NCBI RefSeq assembly: GCF_040605455.1
Contig: NZ_JBEXCV010000284.1
Location: forward strand, 1 to 5,565
Source of the DNA: Embleya sp040605455
GTDB taxonomy: Bacteria; Actinomycetota; Actinomycetes; Streptomycetales; Streptomycetaceae
Length of the DNA: 5,565 nt
Direction of reading: 5' to 3'
Shown: piece by piece, positions 1-3,739 of the stretch
Layout: each line of letters begins with the position of its first letter
Numbering within the stretch: the stretch's first letter is position 1
Position numbers and translations under genes: made by a program
The notes under the pieces: generated by a model
What the model was told of the DNA's origin: nothing
Databases searched by the model: none
What the model saw: the letters and a program-made list of their open reading frames with translations, nothing else

Positions 1-2147
1 CCGCCACCGGGGCCGTGCGGCGGCGGGGCCGGGGGCAGTGCGCCGGCGTTGGCGGGCGAGTCGAGGCGCAGCGGCGTGCTCGGGCCGTGGTCCAGCAGGT
101 TGAGCGCGTTCCCGGCGTGGTCCGGGACCAGCGCCGTCGGCGGCGGGCCGCTCGCGAGCGCCGTCGGACTCGGCGCGGACAGGTTCGCCGACGAGCCGAA
201 CTCGGTCGGCCTGAGCTCCACGTGCGGGCCGGGGGTGCCGTGGCCGGTCAGGCCCGGGTCGGTCAGGCCGTGGGCGTTCAGGCCCGAGGCGGGCAGGCTC
301 GGCGCGGGCAGGCCGTGGTTCAGGCCGGACGCATGCAGGCTCGGCGCGGTCGGAGCGTGCGGGGTTGGCGTCGAGGTGATCAGGTGTCCGATGCCGGTAC
401 CGCCGCCCGGGATGTTGCCGGTGGCCGGTGATGGCATGTTCGGGCGGTGCGCGGCCCCGCTCTGCACCAGGTCGAGCGCGGACAGCGAGGTCAGTGACGG
501 GGTGTGCGTGACGCTCGGGAGCGCGGAGGGGGTGGGCAGCGCGTGCACCGCGGCGGCCGCACCGGTGGTAGGAGTGAGCTGCCCGATCGAGTTGACCGCG
601 TTCAGCTCCAGCCGGGTGCTTCCCGCCGGCGTCGGCAGCTTGGCCCAGTCGCCGATCTGTACCATCTTCAGATCACGCGCGCCGATGTCCAGGAGCGCGT
701 CCATCCGGCGCACCGCGTCCGGCGCGAACTGCATCACCTCGCCGAAGGAGGTGGGAATGTGCAGGCCGCCCGGGGACGTGACGGTCAGATTGGTCGGCAG
801 GTCCAGGCTGTTCAGCCGAAGCTCGTTCGCGCCGAACCCGGACCAGTCGCCGGCCCGGATCTGGGCGAGTTTGTCCAGCGACATCTCGGGCAGCGCGCCC
901 ACCCCGTGCAGCGGCGGCGGAGTCGGGATCTGGCTCAGGCCGCGCCCACCCGCGCTCAGCAGCGGTGAGGCGTAGCGGAACTTGCCCAGCACGCCGCGCT
1001 CGTAGAAGCCGATCCGAAGCGCGCGGTTGAGGCCGAACCGGCTGATCTCGGCCGCGTCCACCGGCAGGATCAGCCGCAGCCACTTGGTGCCGCCGAGTTC
1101 GGTCTTGAGGAACTTCCAGGTGCTGCCGGCGGCTCCCTTGATCATGCCGGGAAGGCCGCGGAACAGTGCCGGCATCGCCTTGAAGCCGTTGACCACCGCC
1201 AGGCCGCCCTTGCCGATCGCGGAGGCGACCCAGGACGGCAGCTTGAGCGTGGCCGCGCCCACCCACAGGGCGCCCGACTTGACCCAGCCGCCCGCGAGCC
1301 GGGCGAAGTCCTTCAGGCCCGGGATGAACGCGAACGAGCGGAACGCGCCCCCGCCGAAGGCGCCCTTGAGGCCGCCCCACGCGCCCTGGGCGAAGGCCTT
1401 GAGGCCCTTGTCCCAGATGAACTTCGCGCCGTCCTTGAACAGCTTGAGCAGGTTGAGGCCCTTGGTGGTCGGCGCGATCATCCCCAGTCCGGCCAGGAAC
1501 AGGTCGAGCAGCCCGGCCTTGCCGTTCGCGACGTCCACCGCGGTCTTGACGAACAGGACCAGGTTGATCCCGATCGCCAGCAGCGCGAGCGGGCCGCCCA
1601 ACAGCAGCGCGGGCAGGATCAGGATGATCGCCAGCCAGTTGAACGCCTCCCAGAACAGGTCGCAGTCGGTCACCGGCTGCTTGATCCCGGTGGCCGCGCT
1701 GTTGACGACCTTGGCGGTGGCCTCGGCCTGGGTGCGCTGCGCGGAGCCCGCGTTGCGTGCGGTCGTCCCGTATTCGGCGCGCTGCGGGTCCTCCGGGGCC
1801 AGGCCCCGGCCGTTGGTCAACGCGGCGTCGGCGACCCGCTGTTGAGTCTCCATCACGTCCGCGTACGCGCGCATCGACTTGGCCGCGTTCTCGAACGCGT
1901 CGGCGATGCTCTGCACGAACTCCCGGAGCGGGCCGCTGATCTTGTCCCGCAGCGCGTCGGCGGTTTGCCCGACGAAGGCGCCCGTGCCGGTTTTGTCCAG
2001 CACCGAGTTCAGCGCCTCGTCGATCTCGCGGGCGACCCGGCCCAGGCTGTCCATCGAGGTGACCAGCGCACGCAGCCGGACGGGGTCGCCTGGGGTGGGA
2101 TCGGTGCTCAAGCCGATCGCGTTCCAGTCGGTGGGGCGATTGCCCAT
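1..2147 (-). CDS. Large T7SS-secreted-type modular protein (putative polymorphic effector), C-terminus cut off by window
   Basis: An uninterrupted minus-strand frame runs from ATG at 2147 to the left edge (715 residues, no stop). GAGGAG at 2158-2163 lies 10 nt upstream and supports this start. Residues 1-110 are a mostly helical N-terminal domain. It opens with DWNAIGLSTDPTPGDP, a pattern I associate with actinobacterial putative T7SS secretion-target domains, and has FVG (58-60) where WXG proteins have their turn. Y95 is followed by ADVME, so there is no exact YxxxD/E. Residues 170-201 and about 211-226 are hydrophobic and could be membrane segments. Residues 245-345 are Gly/Ala/Lys/Phe-rich and amphipathic. 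Residues 400-520 look like a mixed, Leu-spaced region. From about 525 to the edge there is a low-complexity Pro/Ser/Thr/Gly/His linker. Such proteins usually end in a variable toxin domain, but that part is not visible, so toxin activity is inference. It is divergent from the 281-aa gene across a large palindrome. Alternative: a non-toxic structural or surface T7SS substrate. Confidence 0.85.
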   Translation of the reverse strand, partial: MGNRPTDWNAIGLSTDPTPGDPVRLRALVTSMDSLGRVAREIDEALNSVLDKTGTGAFVGQTADALRDKISGPLREFVQSIADAFENAAKSMRAYADVMETQQRVADAALTNGRGLAPEDPQRAEYGTTARNAGSAQRTQAEATAKVVNSAATGIKQPVTDCDLFWEAFNWLAIILILPALLLGGPLALLAIGINLVLFVKTAVDVANGKAGLLDLFLAGLGMIAPTTKGLNLLKLFKDGAKFIWDKGLKAFAQGAWGGLKGAFGGGAFRSFAFIPGLKDFARLAGGWVKSGALWVGAATLKLPSWVASAIGKGGLAVVNGFKAMPALFRGLPGMIKGAAGSTWKFLKTELGGTKWLRLILPVDAAEISRFGLNRALRIGFYERGVLGKFRYASPLLSAGGRGLSQIPTPPPLHGVGALPEMSLDKLAQIRAGDWSGFGANELRLNSLDLPTNLTVTSPGGLHIPTSFGEVMQFAPDAVRRMDALLDIGARDLKMVQIGDWAKLPTPAGSTRLELNAVNSIGQLTPTTGAAAAVHALPTPSALPSVTHTPSLTSLSALDLVQSGAAHRPNMPSPATGNIPGGGTGIGHLITSTPTPHAPTAPSLHASGLNHGLPAPSLPASGLNAHGLTDPGLTGHGTPGPHVELRPTEFGSSANLSAPSPTALASGPPPTALVPDHAGNALNLLDHGPSTPLRLDSPANAGALPPAPPPHGPGG
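264..347 (-). repeat. Tandem APSLxASGLN(x)HGL repeat inside the linker of the large protein
   Basis: Within the low-complexity linker, residues 601-613 and 615-628 repeat the pattern APSL-x-ASGLN-(x)-HGL. Further degenerate GL/HGL units follow (HGLTDPGLTGHG). The repeat is in frame and adds to a flexible His/Gly/Pro-rich segment. It is most simply an internally duplicated linker and shows no sign of a separate function. Confidence 0.6.
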
Positions 2148-2157
2148 GACCCGTCGT

Positions 2158-2163
2158 CTCCTC
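2158..2163 (-). promoter_or_regulatory. Ribosome binding site of the large minus-strand gene
   Basis: On the minus strand this reads GAGGAG, 10 nt upstream of ATG 2147. It matches the anti-Shine-Dalgarno core and fixes the start, which gives a protein beginning MGNRPTDWN. The frame contains no better start between it and the palindrome. Confidence 0.7.
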
Positions 2164-2188
2164 GCCGTGCTCGCCGGACCTCGCCGTG
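2160..2188. repeat. 10-bp direct repeat CCTCGCCGTG, 19-bp period
   Basis: CCTCGCCGTG occurs at 2160-2169 and again at 2179-2188. On the minus strand it reads CACGGCGAGG. The copy nearer the gene overlaps the ribosome binding site of the large minus-strand gene. The other copy overlaps the outer end of the left palindrome arm. It could be a tandem operator half-site or a slippage duplication. In DNA of this GC content a 10-bp repeat may also be chance. Confidence 0.4.
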
Positions 2189-2276
2189 ACCACGCCGAAG
2201 CCACCCGGTCGGTTCATCGAACCTGCGGAATATCGACCGATGAACCGACCGGGTGGCTTCGGCGTGGTCACGGCGA
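2181..2276. repeat. Perfect 39-bp inverted repeat with 18-bp centre between divergent genes
   Basis: The left arm 2181-2219 and the right arm 2238-2276 are exact reverse complements over 39 bp, separated by 18 bp (2220-2237) containing the locally AT-rich GGAATATCGA. Beyond the arms, GCCGGA (2173-2178) pairs with TCCGGC (2281-2286) across a short 2/4-nt asymmetry, and CGACGGG appears on the leader strand of both genes (complement of 2150-2156, and 2305-2311). Each divergent gene is therefore preceded by almost the same leader, 33 nt from the minus-strand ATG and 42 nt from the plus-strand GTG. As RNA from either direction this would be a very stable hairpin. Possible roles are a shared bidirectional operator or promoter, an insulating terminator or attenuator, an inverted duplication of a promoter/leader, or a MITE-like repeat. 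I cannot tell these apart. I see no transposase and no clear flanking target duplication. Confidence 0.93.
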
Positions 2277-2308
2277 CGGATCCGGCCGGTGGGTCCGCGC
2301 TGCCCGAC

Positions 2309-2313
2309 GGGAG
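2309..2313 (+). promoter_or_regulatory. Ribosome binding site deciding the GTG 2319 start
   Basis: GGGAG lies 5 nt before GTG 2319. The same frame is open further upstream to a GTG at 2253, but that codon lies inside the right palindrome arm. The 22 extra residues from there are Arg/Pro/Trp-rich and unlike an ESX N-terminus. The short start is preferred because the protein then begins VIDFALDYS, which lines up with the start of the downstream 99-aa protein. Confidence 0.65.
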
Positions 2314-2318
2314 CGGAC

Positions 2319-3164
2319 GTGATCGACTTCGCGCTGGACTACAGCACGTTGAGCGAGGCCAAGAAGGACCTGTACGACCTCGCCGAGCGGATCTCGCCCA
2401 CGCTCAAGTCCAGCGACTTCGCCACCCTGGGCAAGGGCGGCTACACCGACGCCCAAGCGGTGTTCGGCGACCCGACGCTGACCAGTGCGTTCCGCAGCCT
2501 GTACCGGCTGTCCGCGGGTCCGATGACCCGTGCCGAGGACCTGCTCAAGAAGCTCGGCGACTGCTTCGGCAAGGTCGGCGACGCCTACTTCAACGCCGAC
2601 GCGCAGATCACCGAGGGCATGGGCGTGATGGGCGCCACGATGGGCCTGGAGGAGTGGCGCAACAAGGTCGCCGCGTGGAAGTACAAGCAGGACCACCTGG
2701 ACGAGTGCGCCAAGCCCGGACCGGACGGCAAGCTCCCGGAGTTCTGCAAGGCCCAGGACCCCGGCGACAAGCCGCCGCTCGACCAGGTGATCACCACGCC
2801 CAACGGCGGCCGGATCGAGACCCACCTGACCCTGGACGCCAACGGGAACGTGATCAAGGAGGAGACCAAGGTCACCTCCAACGGTCAGACGTACACGTCG
2901 GTCACCACCTACGACTCGGACCGGCTGAACTACAAGACCGTGTCCACCGCGGCCGACGGCAGCGTGACCACCACCGACACGCACCTGAACAAGGATGGCG
3001 GCGGGACCCAGACGGTGGTCGACTCCGAGGGCAAGACGCACCAGTACACGCGCGTCGACGGCAAGCACGAGTGGAAGGACGTCACGCCCAAGCCGCCGGA
3101 AAAGCCCGTTCCCCCGGGCGGCGGTGGTGGCGGCGGCGGTGGCCACATCCCGCGCCGCGACTGA
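2319..3164 (+). CDS. ESX-fold-like T7SS substrate with YxxxD motif and beta-repeat tail (281 aa)
   Basis: A GTG start with GGGAG 5 nt upstream gives 281 residues. Residues 1-100 look like a helical-hairpin ESX head: FALDYSTLSEAKKDLYDLAE, then AVFGDPTLTSAFRSLYRL (47-64) in the place of the WXG turn, and a second helix ending in Y90-FNA-D94, which fits the T7SS export signal YxxxD/E. There is no WXG triad. Residues 112-123 are Trp/Lys-rich. C130 and C143 bracket a short loop and could form a disulfide. Residues 155-255 are Thr/Asp/Gly/Asn-rich, with turns (NGG, ANGN, SNGQ, ADGS, KDGG, SEGK) every 11-13 residues and pieces such as LDANGNV that recall RHS/YD beta repeats. The tail is Pro-rich, then nine Gly, then HIPRRD. 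No signal peptide or membrane helix is visible. The gene is co-directional with the 99-aa ESX gene 154 nt downstream. It is probably a T7SS substrate or effector partner, and its biochemical activity is unknown. No catalytic motif is recognised. Confidence 0.85.
   Translation: MIDFALDYSTLSEAKKDLYDLAERISPTLKSSDFATLGKGGYTDAQAVFGDPTLTSAFRSLYRLSAGPMTRAEDLLKKLGDCFGKVGDAYFNADAQITEGMGVMGATMGLEEWRNKVAAWKYKQDHLDECAKPGPDGKLPEFCKAQDPGDKPPLDQVITTPNGGRIETHLTLDANGNVIKEETKVTSNGQTYTSVTTYDSDRLNYKTVSTAADGSVTTTDTHLNKDGGGTQTVVDSEGKTHQYTRVDGKHEWKDVTPKPPEKPVPPGGGGGGGGGHIPRRD
2586..2600 (+). other. Codons for candidate T7SS export motif YxxxD (Y90-D94)
   Basis: These five codons encode YFNAD at the end of the predicted second helix of the ESX-like head. 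T7SS substrates commonly carry YxxxD/E just after the helix-turn-helix domain on one partner of a heterodimer. Position and sequence both fit, but export has not been shown. Confidence 0.6.
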
Positions 3165-3318
3165 GCCCGCTCGACTCCCGCTCCCTTCGAGCCCCCGACT
3201 GCCCGACGCTCGCATTCCGCGATCCCCGCATCACACGATCCCGGCTGCACCCGACCCCCGCAGCTCCCGACCCGGTTCGCCCAGCCCTGCGGTGAGCCGA
3301 TCTTCCCTGGAGGAACCC
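3165..3318 (+). other. Intergenic leader between the two ESX-type genes, C-rich and G-poor on the plus strand
   Basis: This 154-nt gap holds no gene. By hand count 3165-3300 is about half C and about a quarter G, with many short C runs. The only structure seen is a weak 6-bp hairpin with a 12-nt loop (3169-3192). I see no convincing terminator or promoter. The C-rich, unstructured character resembles a Rho-utilisation region, and the gap could also be a simple leader inside one operon. Confidence 0.4.
3309..3314 (+). promoter_or_regulatory. Strong ribosome binding site of the 99-aa WXG100-type gene
   Basis: GGAGGA sits 4 nt before ATG 3319, with the GGAGG core 5 nt away. The same frame is open far upstream, but this near-consensus site and the family-typical length of about 100 residues settle the start. 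The site is stronger than that of the 281-aa gene, suggesting higher translation of the small protein. Confidence 0.8.
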
Positions 3319-3618
3319 ATGCCCGATATCGCACTCGACTTTGCCCGGATCGACGAGGTCGCCGGCAAGCTCAACAAGGCTCGCGAGACGATCACGCCGA
3401 TGATCAAGACCCTGCTCGGCGACGTGAACGGGCTGCTCGACAACGGCATGGTCTTCAAGGAGTCGAGCCCGGCCATGCGCGACGCGTACGCGAAGTTCGA
3501 CACCAGCCTGACCGCCGCCATCGACGGCATCCAGATCTTCTCCGAGATGTTCGCCAAGATCCGTACGCAGATGCACGAGATGGACGTCGAGATGGCGAAG
3601 AACCTGAAGAAGAACTGA
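3319..3618 (+). CDS. WXG100-family-like small T7SS protein without the WXG triad (99 aa)
   Basis: ATG 3319 follows a near-consensus GGAGGA and gives 99 residues, the usual ESX/WXG100 length. The protein reads as two amphipathic helices (about 5-38 and 50-95) joined by a turn, DNGMVFKESSPAMRDAY (41-57), where the family normally has W-x-G. It contains no Trp at all. The C-terminus ends MHEMDVEMAKNLKKN: at the place of YxxxD/E it has MxxxD (M85-D89), so the Tyr is missing. The start IALDFARIDEVAGKLNKARE parallels FALDYSTLSEAKKDLYDLAE of the 281-aa protein, so the two are probably distant paralogues that pair. There is no signal peptide. The likely role is a secreted ESX-type partner or a chaperone for the larger substrate, delivered through the EccC-type motor encoded convergently downstream. 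Family membership rests on length, helical pattern and context. Confidence 0.88.
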   Translation: MPDIALDFARIDEVAGKLNKARETITPMIKTLLGDVNGLLDNGMVFKESSPAMRDAYAKFDTSLTAAIDGIQIFSEMFAKIRTQMHEMDVEMAKNLKKN

Positions 3619-3633
3619 GCTTCGGACACCATC

Positions 3634-3665
3634 GGGCGGGTCTCGGTACGAACCGAGCCCCGCCC
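3634..3665. terminator. Terminator-like hairpin 1 between convergent genes
   Basis: GGGCGGG and CTCGGT pair with ACCGAG and CCCGCCC around a 4-nt ACGA loop: 13 base pairs with one T/C mismatch. It begins 15 nt after the stop of the 99-aa gene. No U-tract follows, which is common for actinomycete hairpin terminators. Being symmetric, it could also act on the other strand. Confidence 0.75.
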
Positions 3666-3671
3666 ACCGCG

Positions 3672-3705
3672 ATTCGGGCCGCACCCCCTTGGGGGCGGCC
3701 CGAAT
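3672..3705. terminator. Terminator-like hairpin 2 between convergent genes
   Basis: ATTCGGGCCG pairs with CGGCCCGAAT (10 bp, perfect), followed by a small CA bulge and a CCCC/GGGG top with a CTTG loop. It lies 34 nt beyond the stop of the minus-strand motor gene. Together with hairpin 1 it forms a two-way termination block between genes that would otherwise transcribe into each other. Confidence 0.75.
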
Positions 3706-3739
3706 TCGTCTCACTCGCAAGGCGGTTCGGCGGTGCCGG

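Noticed and set aside
49..975. Plus-strand open frame of 308 codons opposite the large protein's linker
   Set aside because: It is antisense to a continuous 715-codon frame with a good start, its product is compositionally biased, and it has no domain I recognise.
673..2271. Minus-strand open frame of 532 codons starting in the right palindrome arm
   Set aside because: It is out of frame with the better ATG 2147 frame, its product is Arg/Gly/Pro-rich low-complexity protein, and it starts from a GTG inside the inverted repeat with no ribosome binding site evidence.
2181..2276. Insertion sequence ends or an attachment site
   Set aside because: There is no transposase or integrase, the 18-bp centre is too short to carry a gene, and I see no flanking target-site duplication. 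A MITE-like origin stays possible but unsupported.
2253..2318. Upstream GTG extension (22 residues) of the 281-aa protein
   Set aside because: The start codon lies in the palindrome arm, the added residues do not fit an ESX N-terminus, and GTG 2319 has a well-spaced GGGAG.
2268..3215. Minus-strand open frame of 315 codons opposite the 281-aa gene
   Set aside because: It is the antisense shadow of a well-supported gene, with Arg/Val/Leu/Gly-rich composition typical of reading GC-rich codons backwards.
2186..3295. Plus-strand open frame of 369 codons starting in the left palindrome arm
   Set aside because: It overlaps the 281-aa gene in another frame and has an Arg-rich shadow composition. 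It begins with the same MTTPKPPGRFI peptide as the minus-strand shadow only because the arms are mirror images.
3231..3632. Minus-strand open frame of 133 codons opposite the 99-aa gene
   Set aside because: It is the antisense shadow of the WXG100-type gene, runs through the terminator side, and has no recognisable domain.
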